Positions 15,295-22,926 of a DNA stretch of 59,758 nucleotides are shown piece after piece. Origin of the DNA: Pyxidicoccus fallax. Its GTDB lineage: Bacteria > Myxococcota > Myxococcia > Myxococcales > Myxococcaceae. Position 1 is the first letter of the stretch; every line of letters starts with the position of its first letter. A program made the translations under genes and the position numbers. Under the pieces are notes generated by a model. That model was not told where the DNA came from. It made no database searches and saw only the letters and a list, made by a program, of their open reading frames with translations. The stretch lies in contig NZ_JABBJJ010000032.1 of assembly GCF_012933655.1 (NCBI RefSeq), forward strand, positions 1 to 59,758, in the 5' to 3' direction.

Positions 15295-16763
15295 AGCGCG
15301 TCGTGGCCCTGGGACTCGGGGTGCTCTGCATCACCTGCACCGTGCCGGACATCGAGGAACTCGAAGCGGAGCGCCCGAGCGGCTGCGACGCGGCCCATCC
15401 CTGCCAGGTGCGCGTGCGGCTGGCCTACGAGGGCTTCCGTCCGGGCTGCGTCACGCTGCGGCTCGCGGACGCGGAGGCCTCGTCGAGGACGCTGGAGCTG
15501 CCGGTGGAGCCCGTGGTGCTGGACGGCCAGGGCACCCGCGAGGTGGGCTTCATCCGCGGGGCGGGGTGGAGCGACACCGTGGTGGTGACGGCCTCCGCCC
15601 GCGAGCGCTCGTGCGCCGGCCAGGAGGTGGCCACCGCGACGGCCCGCGTGGACGTCCCCGCCGAAGGGACGGCGGAGGTCTCCCTGGCCCTGCGCGCGAG
15701 CGACGAGGACGGGGATGGAACCGTGAGCACCGCCTCGGGAGGAACGGACTGTGACGACGGCTCCGCCTCCATCGCGCCTGGCCTGGAGGAGCGCTGCGAC
15801 TTCCTCGACAACAACTGCGACGCCCGCGTGGACCCCGCGCCCCTCTGCGAAGGCATCGAGTGGCGGACGACGCCCCGCCTCGACGGGGTGAGCTTCCGGG
15901 ACGTGGCGCCCCACGCGAGGGGCCGGGCCTGGTTCGTGAGCGACACGGGCAACGTGCTCGCTCACGTCAGCTGGCAGGCCGACGGCGGCGTCGACCTGCG
16001 TCAATTCACGGACTGCGAGGACCTCTGGTCCACGGCCTGGGCGCGGCCGAGCGACGGGCGTGTCTTCGTCGGCTCCTGGATGGGAGGGCTCGCCACGCGC
16101 TCGCTTGCCGCCGGAGAGCCCTGCACGCGGACGCCCTTCGATGGAGGAGGCGCGGCCATCCAGGACATCGTGGGGTTCGAGGGGGACGGAGGCACGACGC
16201 TCTACGCGGTGAGCGAGGCCGGCGACATCCTCCGCTGGGACTACCCGGCGGACCCGGTCCGCGTGGCCCATGTGGACGCGGACCTCCGCTCCATCCACGG
16301 CCGAGACCCGCGGACGCTCATCGCCGTGGGCGGCAGGGGAGGCGACACGCCGGTGGCCTACCGCGCCAACCCGGATGGCGGCGCGTGGCTGGAGGAGCGG
16401 CTGCCGCCCTCCCTGCCGGGACAGCTCGCCCTGCAGTCCGTGCACGTGGTGAGCCCGGGACTGGCCTACGCCTCGGGTGACCAGGGGCTGTTCCTGGAGC
16501 GCGCGGGAGGCGCCTGGACCTTGAAGCCCGCGTATCCCATCTATGTGGACGGCGGCGTCGCCCCCGACATCCTCGACGTGGTGTCCTTCGGGAGCGGCTC
16601 CGCCATCGCGCGCCTCGACACGGATGACCTCGTCCGCTTCGACGGAACGCGCTGGACGGACTTCCGCTTCGGCACGCAGGGGTACACGAGCCTCGAGGCG
16701 CTGTCGTCGGACGAGTTCTGGAGCGTGGCCCAGGACGGCACCGGCTTCTACTGGGCGCCGTAG
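15291..16763 (+). CDS. MopE-type metal-binding lipoprotein with repeat domain
   Basis: A 490-residue lipoprotein (signal core then Ile-Thr-Cys-Thr near residue 16). Residues about 140-187 hold the putative metal-binding motif found in methanotroph MopE and many myxobacterial surface proteins: Asp-Glu-Asp-Gly-Asp-Gly-Thr, Asp-Cys-Asp-Asp, Ala-Pro-Gly-x-Glu-Glu-x-Cys-Asp and Asp-Asn-Asn-Cys-Asp. The remaining 300 residues look like a beta-propeller (repeated Trp-Ser-x-Ala-Trp and Tyr-Ala-Val-Ser-Glu-Ala patterns). It is co-translated with the TPR protein (ATGA overlap), and the helix-repeat membrane protein starts 31 bases downstream, suggesting a three-gene envelope operon. Metal and role are unknown. 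Confidence 0.85.
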   Translation: MKRVVALGLGVLCITCTVPDIEELEAERPSGCDAAHPCQVRVRLAYEGFRPGCVTLRLADAEASSRTLELPVEPVVLDGQGTREVGFIRGAGWSDTVVVTASARERSCAGQEVATATARVDVPAEGTAEVSLALRASDEDGDGTVSTASGGTDCDDGSASIAPGLEERCDFLDNNCDARVDPAPLCEGIEWRTTPRLDGVSFRDVAPHARGRAWFVSDTGNVLAHVSWQADGGVDLRQFTDCEDLWSTAWARPSDGRVFVGSWMGGLATRSLAAGEPCTRTPFDGGGAAIQDIVGFEGDGGTTLYAVSEAGDILRWDYPADPVRVAHVDADLRSIHGRDPRTLIAVGGRGGDTPVAYRANPDGGAWLEERLPPSLPGQLALQSVHVVSPGLAYASGDQGLFLERAGGAWTLKPAYPIYVDGGVAPDILDVVSFGSGSAIARLDTDDLVRFDGTRWTDFRFGTQGYTSLEALSSDEFWSVAQDGTGFYWAP

Positions 16764-16794
16764 GCGATACGAGCAGCCTCCGAGAGGAGCGGTG

Positions 16795-18051
16795 ATGTCC
16801 CGAAGGCCCCCGAAGGACTCCGAAGCACTGGAGCGCCGCCTGGAGCGGTTGAGCGCGGCGCTCGGCCCGCCGCCTCCGCGTCCCGTGGCCCCGCCCCCAC
16901 CTCCGCCAAGCGCGCCGGTCATGCCCAAGGCAGGCGTGGCGCTGGGCGTCGCCTTGGTCGCGGTGGGCATCGCCACCGGCCAACCGGTGGTGGCCGTCAT
17001 CGGAGCGCTGCTCATCCTCTTCGGCGCGGCGCTGCGCATCGGTGCCGTGAGGGAAATCCTGGGCGCCAGCCTGCCCGCGGAGCTCGCGCCGAAGGACCCG
17101 ACGCGTCCGCATATCGGCATGGGCGCGGAGGTGGCCGGGGACGCGGTCATCGAGCCAGGCGCGACGGTGGAGATGGGCGCCACGGTGCGCGCGGGCGCGG
17201 TGGTGAAGTCGGGCGCGGTGGTGCGCATGGGCGCCACGGTGGGGCCGCGGGTGGTGCTCGAAGCGGGCGCTGTCGTCGGCTGGGGCGCGGATGTCCACGA
17301 GGGCGCCACGGTGGGGCAGGGGGCCGTGGTGGGCGCGGGCGCCACCGTCCACTCGGGCGCCCACGTGCCGGCGGGGACGCGGATGATGCCGGGGAGCACC
17401 GGGTCCTCGGGCATGGGCGCGCGGGCGGAGGCGAAGCCCACGCAGGCGGCCCCGGTGCGGGACCCGCGCGAGGCGCGCCTGCTCGCCGCGTGCGAGCGCG
17501 TCGAGGCCGAGCTGCGCCAGGCGCCCGAGCAGGTGCGCGAGTTCCTCGGCGTCTCCTCCGAGACGGCGAGCGGGCTGCGCCAGACGTGCCTGGGGCTGCT
17601 CCAGCGGGAGCGCCTGCTGCGCCAGGAGTGCGCCCCCGAGAGCCTCGCGTTCCTCGACAAGGAGAAGGCGGAGCTGGAGCAGCGCATCGCCCGGGCCACG
17701 GACCCGTCGGTGCGCCAGTCGCTCACCCAGGCGGTGGCCGCCATCGACGACCAGCGCCGCCAGCGCGGGTTGATGCACGAGAAGGCCGAGCGCCTCGACG
17801 CGGAGCTGACCCGGCTGATGTGGACGCTCGACGGGATGGGAGCGCAGCTGGTGCGGCTGCGCACCGCCGGAGCGGAGGCCGCGACAGCGCCGGACGCGGA
17901 GGCACTCCGCTCGGTGCAGCAGCTCCACGACGAAATCGACGCCATCGCCGAGGCGCTCGAGCACGTCTCGCGCGGAGACCTGCAACCCATCAGCGATATC
18001 GATGGGACGGACGCCACGCCCTCCGAAACCCGCTCCCGCGAGCGGACCTAG
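16795..18051 (+). CDS. Membrane protein with left-handed beta-helix and coiled coil
   Basis: A 418-residue protein. A Pro-rich start (about 25-42) is followed by two hydrophobic helices (about 43-60 and 62-82), and then residues about 105-200 form an unbroken series of imperfect hexapeptides (Gly-Ala-x-Val-x-x, for example Gly-Ala-Thr-Val-Glu-Met) typical of a left-handed beta-helix. The C-terminal half (about 220-400) is charged, Leu/Glu/Arg-rich and predicted coiled coil. It resembles neither acyltransferases (no catalytic His or N-terminal substrate domain) nor bactofilins (extra membrane and coiled-coil parts), so a scaffold role is more plausible than an enzyme. The ATG at 16795 is preceded by GAGAGGAG; a GTG three bases upstream is also possible. 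It is convergent with GST, 13 bases apart. Confidence 0.75.
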   Translation: MSRRPPKDSEALERRLERLSAALGPPPPRPVAPPPPPPSAPVMPKAGVALGVALVAVGIATGQPVVAVIGALLILFGAALRIGAVREILGASLPAELAPKDPTRPHIGMGAEVAGDAVIEPGATVEMGATVRAGAVVKSGAVVRMGATVGPRVVLEAGAVVGWGADVHEGATVGQGAVVGAGATVHSGAHVPAGTRMMPGSTGSSGMGARAEAKPTQAAPVRDPREARLLAACERVEAELRQAPEQVREFLGVSSETASGLRQTCLGLLQRERLLRQECAPESLAFLDKEKAELEQRIARATDPSVRQSLTQAVAAIDDQRRQRGLMHEKAERLDAELTRLMWTLDGMGAQLVRLRTAGAEAATAPDAEALRSVQQLHDEIDAIAEALEHVSRGDLQPISDIDGTDATPSETRSRERT

Positions 18052-18064
18052 TCCTGGAGTCCTG

Positions 18065-18634
18065 CTACAGCTTCATGCACCTGGGCCGGGCCATGAGCCG
18101 GTCGACATAGGCCTCGATGGCGGGCCGGTCGCTGCGCACGTTCAGCAGGCGCATGTAGATGAAGATGGAGCCAATCATGATGTCGGCGGCGGTGAACCAG
18201 TCGCCGAAGAGCCAGGGCCCCTGGCCCAGCTCGCGCTCGATGGCGTTCAGCGTGGCCGGAAGTTCCGTCCAGCCCCGCTGGGGCTGCGTCGGCACGTTCA
18301 GCCGCACGTCGCCCATGGAGGGCTCGAGCTGCGACGTCGAGTACACCACCAGCGACAGGTAGCGCCCGCGCTCCGGCGCGCCGATGCGCGGCGCGAGGTT
18401 GGCTTCAGGGAACTTGTCGCCGAGGTACAGGCAGATGGCCGCGTTCTCGAACACCCGGGTCTCGCCATCCACCAGCGCCGGCAGCTTGCCCGCGGGATTG
18501 ATGGCGAGGAACTCCGGTGTCTTGTGCTCGCGCTTCTGCAGGTCGATGGGCACCAGCTCGTACTGCGCGCCGCACTCGTCGAGCATCCACTTCGCGATGA
18601 CCGCGCGACTTCGGGGATTGAAGTAGAGCTTCAT
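18065..18634 (-). CDS. Glutathione S-transferase
   Basis: A 189-residue cytosolic GST. The N-terminal thioredoxin-like domain contains Asn-Pro-Arg-Ser-Arg at the active-site loop, the cis-Pro segment Gly-Lys-Leu-Pro-Ala-Leu and the glutathione-binding Glu-Asn/Ala-Ile pair. The C-terminal helical domain has the N-capping box Thr-Ala-Ala-Asp. The ATG at 18634 begins exactly at the domain (Met-Lys-Leu-Tyr) with GAGGTG upstream; the longer in-frame start adds a 35-residue extension of no domain value. Expected role: conjugation or peroxide detoxification. Confidence 0.9.
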   Translation of the reverse strand: MKLYFNPRSRAVIAKWMLDECGAQYELVPIDLQKREHKTPEFLAINPAGKLPALVDGETRVFENAAICLYLGDKFPEANLAPRIGAPERGRYLSLVVYSTSQLEPSMGDVRLNVPTQPQRGWTELPATLNAIERELGQGPWLFGDWFTAADIMIGSIFIYMRLLNVRSDRPAIEAYVDRLMARPRCMKL

Positions 18635-18756
18635 CGTCCGGGCACCTCGGGCAGGAGGAGACTGCGCACGGACCTTCTGTAGCAAAACGTCAGCGGCTCG
18701 GTCATCGAGTGGTCCTGCGCGCACGGGGAGTCCTGGCACCGCAAGGCGCGGCTGGA

Positions 18757-18783
18757 TTCACATGGCGCCAGGGAAAGTATGAT
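18757..18783 (+). promoter_or_regulatory. Candidate promoter of the CBM21-like gene
   Basis: TTCACA (18757-18762, one mismatch to TTGACA) and TATGAT (18778-18783, one mismatch to TATAAT) lie 28 bases upstream of the ATG. The 15-base spacer is short, which lowers confidence. Confidence 0.35.
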
Positions 18784-18810
18784 GGACGCTTCCACTGAAG
18801 GGAGCCTGTC

Positions 18811-19233
18811 ATGAAGAAGCGTCTTGGAAGTCTCGCCGCCGCGCTGTTCCTCCTGCTGCCGATGACGGCCGCCGCCGAGACGACGTGGGTCGTCGACGCG
18901 AGCGTGCCCGTGGTGGGGGCGGGCGGTGGCTACGTCTTCCGTGAGTTCAGGGTGACCACCGGGGTGTGGCCGGTCGCGGCGGGGCACACCGCGGGCGTGG
19001 TCTACACCTGGGACAACTGGCAGACCACCCAGTGGGGCACGCTCACGTGGCAGTACAACGCGGCCAACGCGTACGGCAGCCAGGACGAGGTCTGGAAGGG
19101 CAGCTTCCTGATTCCTCCGCATGTCTCCTGGTCCTCCGTCCAGTACGCCATCTACGTGGACGACGCGGCCGGCAACCGCACGTGGAACAACAACAACGGG
19201 CAGAACTTCGTCGTCGTCCCCGGAGGCGCGTGA
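18811..19233 (+). CDS. Small secreted carbohydrate-binding protein (CBM21-like)
   Basis: A 140-residue protein with a signal peptide cleaved after Ala-Ala-Ala (about residue 22). The mature part is a single beta-sandwich: Val-Val-Tyr-Thr-Trp-Asp-Asn-Trp, then Trp-Lys-Gly-Ser-Phe near the middle, and the terminal Trp-Asn-Asn-Asn-Asn-Gly-Gln-Asn-Phe. These Trp and Asn-rich motifs match CBM21/CBM53-type starch- or glycogen-binding modules. Unusually, there is no catalytic domain attached. SD AAGGGAG precedes the ATG by 7 bases. It may bind extracellular alpha-glucan. Confidence 0.75.
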   Translation: MKKRLGSLAAALFLLLPMTAAAETTWVVDASVPVVGAGGGYVFREFRVTTGVWPVAAGHTAGVVYTWDNWQTTQWGTLTWQYNAANAYGSQDEVWKGSFLIPPHVSWSSVQYAIYVDDAAGNRTWNNNNGQNFVVVPGGA

Positions 19234-19276
19234 CGCACACGGGGCCCCCGGAACACCCACATCCTGGAGCCAGGAG

Positions 19277-19296
19277 CCCCTGCCTCCAGGCAGGGG
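19277..19296. terminator. Stem-loop after the CBM21-like gene
   Basis: CCCCTGCC (19277-19284) and GGCAGGGG (19289-19296) make an 8-bp stem with a 4-base loop, 44 bases after the stop codon. No U-run follows. It probably ends the CBM21-like transcript before the LysM gene. Confidence 0.4.
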
Positions 19297-19369
19297 AGCT
19301 TCCGGAGGGCCCCTCCCGTTCGTGGAGGAGGGCCGCTAGACTGCTGTCCGACTCCCGACAGAAGGGGCC

Positions 19370-20023
19370 ATGGCGCGCAAGCACACCGTGAAGGCCGGCG
19401 AGCACCTCATGCGCATCGCCCGGAAGTACGGCCTGCCGGACTGGAAGGCCATCTACGACGCTCCCGAGAACGCCGAGTTCCGGAAGCGGCGTCCCAACCC
19501 CTTCATCCTCCTGCCCGGGGACGAGCTGCACATCCCCGAGGTGAAGCCCAACGAGGTGAAGGTCTCCGCCGGCCGGCAGCACAGCTTCACGCTGAAGCGC
19601 GCCCAGACGGTGCTGAAGCTCCAGCTCCGCGACGAGGACCCCGACGCGAAGCCCCTCGCCAACGCGCGCTTCCTCCTGGAAATCGAGGGAGAGGAGCCGA
19701 AGGAGTCCCGCACCGACGGCGAGGGCTGGCTGCGGGTGCCCGTTCCCATCGACGCCGAGGAGGCCACGCTCACGGTGTGGCTCACCGAGCAGGAGTCGGT
19801 GGAGTGGACGCTGGAGCTCAGCCACCTGACGCCGCTGGATGACGACGCCGGCGCGCACGCCCGCCTCAGCAACCTGGGCTACGACTGCGGCGAGCCCGGC
19901 GCCGAAGCTGACTCCGCCACCGAGCACGTGCTGCGCGCCTTCCAGCACACGTGCGGCATCGAGGAGCCCGAGCCCCTGGGCCCCCAGACTCGCGACCGCC
20001 TGGAGCGCGAGCACGGCTGCTGA
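19370..20023 (+). CDS. LysM / peptidoglycan-binding protein (partner of the lipase-like gene)
   Basis: A 217-residue protein with no signal peptide. Residues about 4-56 form a LysM-like domain (His-Thr-Val-Lys-Ala-Gly-Glu ... Leu-Leu-Pro-Gly-Asp-Glu-Leu). Residues about 65-150 form a beta-rich middle domain (Gln-His-Ser-Phe-Thr-Leu-Lys-Arg ... Thr-Asp-Gly-Glu-Gly-Trp). A PG_binding_1-like helical domain (Leu-Gly-Tyr ... Phe-Gln) ends the protein. The same three-part layout appears in the 46199-46816 gene. The missing export signal fits proteins loaded onto secretion or contractile machines, or an adaptor that binds cell wall after delivery. The gene sits 24 bases upstream of the lipase-like gene, so the two form a unit. 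Confidence 0.8.
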   Translation: MARKHTVKAGEHLMRIARKYGLPDWKAIYDAPENAEFRKRRPNPFILLPGDELHIPEVKPNEVKVSAGRQHSFTLKRAQTVLKLQLRDEDPDAKPLANARFLLEIEGEEPKESRTDGEGWLRVPVPIDAEEATLTVWLTEQESVEWTLELSHLTPLDDDAGAHARLSNLGYDCGEPGAEADSATEHVLRAFQHTCGIEEPEPLGPQTRDRLEREHGC

Positions 20024-20047
20024 CCCCTTCCGCCTCCCCAAGCGCCC

Positions 20048-21868
20048 ATGACGACCGCGACTCCCCAGAAGGACTCCAAGCCGAAGTTGAAGGCCCGCGT
20101 CGCCGTCAACAGCGCCAACACGCTCATCGTCCGCGACGTGCCCAACATCATCGTGCTGGTGGGTGGCACGGTGGACCCCGGCAACACCAGCCCGACGGCG
20201 CGCTCGGCCAGCTACCACAATCCGAAGGTGCCCCTGAAGGACAGCGACTCCAACCACTACTGGGAGGAGAACACCCGCTTCCTGGAGGACATCGAGGCGC
20301 TGCGCAAGGAATACACCAACCTCCACGTCTTCACGGCGCACGGGTGGAGCGGCGACAACAACCCGACCAACCGCACCATCGCCGGCACCTACCTCGCGGA
20401 CCGGCTGTGCGGTGGCGATGGCCAGACGCCCTACTACGGCGCCTTCCTGAACCGCGAGGTGTCCTTCCACCTCATTGGCCACTCGCATGGAGGCAACGTC
20501 ATCAACGCCTTCACCGAGCGCGCGGCCACGTCCAAGACGTGGCCGAAGAAGTGGAAGATTCGCAGCATCACCTATCTGTCCACGCCCTTCTTCACCCGGC
20601 TGCACCAGGTGAACACCGGCGCCTTCCACGACGACTGCCGCATCATCAACGTCTTCTGCAAGTACGACCTCACCCAGCGCGTCGTCGCGGACTTCTCGCT
20701 GATGCCGCTGACGGAAGTGATTGGGATGGGGGAGGACCCGAAGAAGCCGGACCCCACGCTGGTGACCCCCAAGATGCTCATGGAGTCGGTGGCGGCCATC
20801 CGCTTCGACTTCGACAAGCTGAAGGAAGCGGTCCTGTCCGCGCGGCCCGTGGACAAGGACGATGACTGGTTCGGCGTGGACCTCCACCTGCTGATGAACA
20901 AGACGAAGGCGGAGCGCGTCTATGACGAAGCGCTGACCGCGCTCGCCCAGCTCGGCAAGGTGTTCGTCCAGGTGAAGACCCTCCTGCGCCAGCTCAACGT
21001 GAAGCGGAAGCTCCATGTGCCGGTGGAGCTCAAGGGCAAGATGACGGCGGAGCACCAGCTCCTGAGTGACGGCCTGCTGAAGCGCTTCCTCGTCGAAATC
21101 CAGCGCGTGGAGAGCGGCATCGTCCCCACCCAGAAGGCCCTGCAGGCGCGCCGCAAGGCCGGCGAATACCCCGTCACCGGCCTCTACGATGACCTGCAGA
21201 TCGCCGTCTTCCTGAAGCCGCTCGTCCGCCTCGTCGGCGTGGACCGCAAGACGCTGGACGGCCCGCTGTGGTCGCTCATCGGGGCCCTGCTGGCGGAGCA
21301 GATGAACGAGTTCGACAACACGTCGAACTCACCCGCCGCGCAGCTCGCGAAGACGAAGTTCGCCTCGCGCATCGTCCACGTGGATGTCACCCGCGAGGAC
21401 GAGTACCACCAGAAGCACAAGGAGAAGGAGTACGACCGCTTCCTGGCGATGCTGGAGGCCATCGAGAAGCACTTCGCCGCCACGCGCGACCCCCGCGACC
21501 TGCGGAACCTGCTCTTCACGCTGCTCGCCCAGGTCGAGCCGCTGCGCCAGATGGTGAAGAAGTGGAGCACGGCCGCGGACTGGGCCGAGGACCTGGCGCG
21601 GCTGGCCGGAAAGGTGAAGTCCCCGGGCCTCAAGCTGACCATCGACCTGGTCAAGTCCCTGGAGAGCTACTCCGTCATCTTCTCCGAGCGCGACGCCGGA
21701 GGGCTCCAGGTGGACGTGCCCAAGCGAGAGCCGCCGTACGGCAGCCTGGACTACCTGATGCGCGTGTCGCACTCGGTGAGCCGGCAGGACCTGTACGACA
21801 ACCCGAAGAACGACGTGAAGACGCCGCTGAAGGCCCAGTTCGACACCCGCAAGCGCCGCGGCGGCTGA
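20048..21868 (+). CDS. Lipase-like alpha/beta-hydrolase protein, candidate effector
   Basis: A 606-residue protein without signal peptide. The N-terminal third looks like an alpha/beta hydrolase: a strand Ile-Ile-Val-Leu-Val-Gly-Gly-Thr near residue 35, then Phe-His-Leu-Ile-Gly-His-Ser-His-Gly-Gly near 140-149 with Ser about 146 as nucleophile (GxSxG), and Asp/His candidates further on. The last 350 residues are Lys/Leu-rich and helical with no family I recognise. It follows the LysM/PG-binding gene by 24 bases. The pairing resembles a delivered lipase with a cell-wall-binding partner, but no secretion gene lies nearby and no immunity gene is obvious. Housekeeping esterase is the alternative. 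Confidence 0.75.
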   Translation: MTTATPQKDSKPKLKARVAVNSANTLIVRDVPNIIVLVGGTVDPGNTSPTARSASYHNPKVPLKDSDSNHYWEENTRFLEDIEALRKEYTNLHVFTAHGWSGDNNPTNRTIAGTYLADRLCGGDGQTPYYGAFLNREVSFHLIGHSHGGNVINAFTERAATSKTWPKKWKIRSITYLSTPFFTRLHQVNTGAFHDDCRIINVFCKYDLTQRVVADFSLMPLTEVIGMGEDPKKPDPTLVTPKMLMESVAAIRFDFDKLKEAVLSARPVDKDDDWFGVDLHLLMNKTKAERVYDEALTALAQLGKVFVQVKTLLRQLNVKRKLHVPVELKGKMTAEHQLLSDGLLKRFLVEIQRVESGIVPTQKALQARRKAGEYPVTGLYDDLQIAVFLKPLVRLVGVDRKTLDGPLWSLIGALLAEQMNEFDNTSNSPAAQLAKTKFASRIVHVDVTREDEYHQKHKEKEYDRFLAMLEAIEKHFAATRDPRDLRNLLFTLLAQVEPLRQMVKKWSTAADWAEDLARLAGKVKSPGLKLTIDLVKSLESYSVIFSERDAGGLQVDVPKREPPYGSLDYLMRVSHSVSRQDLYDNPKNDVKTPLKAQFDTRKRRGG

Positions 21869-21876
21869 GGCCCGAG

Positions 21877-22620
21877 CTACTTCCGGGCGGGGCGGCACTC
21901 GCCCACGGAGCCGGTGGCGCACTGGCGCCCGTCCTCCCAGGTGGCGCCGGAGAGGTTGGCGCCCTCCAGCTTCACCCCGGCGAGGTTGGCGTTCTTCAGC
22001 TCCGCGTCGCGCAGGTCCGCGTCGCGCAGGTCCGCGCCCGCCAGGTCGCAGCGCTCCAGCACCGCTCCGCGCAGCTTCGCCCCGCGCAGGTCCACGCCGG
22101 ACAGCAGCGCCCCGCCCACGGGCACGGAGTAGGCATGCGAGCGCTCGCTGCGGCGGTGGGGCCCACCCGGGCCGGAGAAGGACTCTTCCTCCAGGTTGAT
22201 GCCCCGGAGGATGGCGCCCTCGAAGTGGGCGGACTCCACGGCGCGCGCGCTCCGGAGGTCCACGCCCTCCAGATTGGCGCCCTGGAGCTGGGCCTGCTCC
22301 AGGAACGTCTCGTCCAGCTTCGCGCCCCGGAGGTCCGCGCCCCGAAGGTCCGCGAGCGTGAGGTCCACGCCGGAGAGGTCGGCGCCCTTCAAGCGGGCGC
22401 GGCCGAGCTTCGCACCTTCCAGCCGGGCCCCCGCGAGCCGCGCGCCCTCCAGGTCCGCGCCCTCCAGTGAGAGGCCGCGCAGGTCGCAGCCCGCGCACTC
22501 GCGGGTCTCCTGGAGGCGCCGGGCCCGCTTCTCCTCCTCGCTCTGGCATCCGGCGAGCGCGAGGCCCACGAGGCTGGAGAGGAGCACGGCGCGAAGACGG
22601 AGGGCAGGGGAGAGGCGCAT
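21877..22620 (-). CDS. Pentapeptide-repeat lipoprotein
   Basis: A 247-residue lipoprotein (signal core then Ala-Leu-Ala-Gly-Cys, about residue 25). After a short charged linker, residues about 45-230 are a run of pentapeptide repeats of the form Ala-Asp/Asn-Leu-x-Gly (Gly-Ala-Asp-Leu-Glu, Gly-Ala-Arg-Leu-Ala), which fold as a quadrilateral beta-helix. A short interruption (Gly-Pro-Gly-Gly-Pro-His-Arg-Arg) divides the helix into two halves. Cys-x-x-Cys near the start of the mature protein is unusual. The ATG at 22620 was chosen for the signal peptide. Convergent with the lipase-like gene, 8 bases apart. Function unknown. Confidence 0.85.
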   Translation of the reverse strand: MRLSPALRLRAVLLSSLVGLALAGCQSEEEKRARRLQETRECAGCDLRGLSLEGADLEGARLAGARLEGAKLGRARLKGADLSGVDLTLADLRGADLRGAKLDETFLEQAQLQGANLEGVDLRSARAVESAHFEGAILRGINLEEESFSGPGGPHRRSERSHAYSVPVGGALLSGVDLRGAKLRGAVLERCDLAGADLRDADLRDAELKNANLAGVKLEGANLSGATWEDGRQCATGSVGECRPARK

Positions 22621-22926
22621 CCTCCGCGCAGTGTACCGCGGACGGCGCCGCGCGGCCTCGTCAGCCCGATTGAAGGCGGTCCCCCGGACGCTCGCCCGGG
22701 GCAGGGTGCGAGAACGCGCTGCCTGCCGCCGAAGAGCGCACGCCATGTCATGGCAGGAATTGGCTCACTCCTTCCCGCCGAACTGGTCCGTCAAAGCTTT
22801 CCATCCCGAACAGACACAGTCCGTTTCGCGGCCGTGTGCCATGTCAGGGTTGCCGGTAGAACCCTGTCGCTACGTATGCCTTGGACATCCCTGGCCGGCG
22901 GGATGGCAGCAAGAGGGGGTACCCCA
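22621..22926. other. Divergent intergenic region
   Basis: Separates the pentapeptide lipoprotein (minus) from the ELWxxDGT lipoprotein (plus). The plus-strand frame is open across most of it, but the encoded residues (Arg/His-rich with no signal) do not look like protein. I see no clear promoter hexamers, hairpin or short gene. Confidence 0.3.

Noticed and set aside
18381..18400. GST start further upstream (18739) with a 35-residue extension
   Set aside because: The extension is Arg/Pro-rich and non-homologous; the fold begins at the ATG at 18634 behind GAGGTG.
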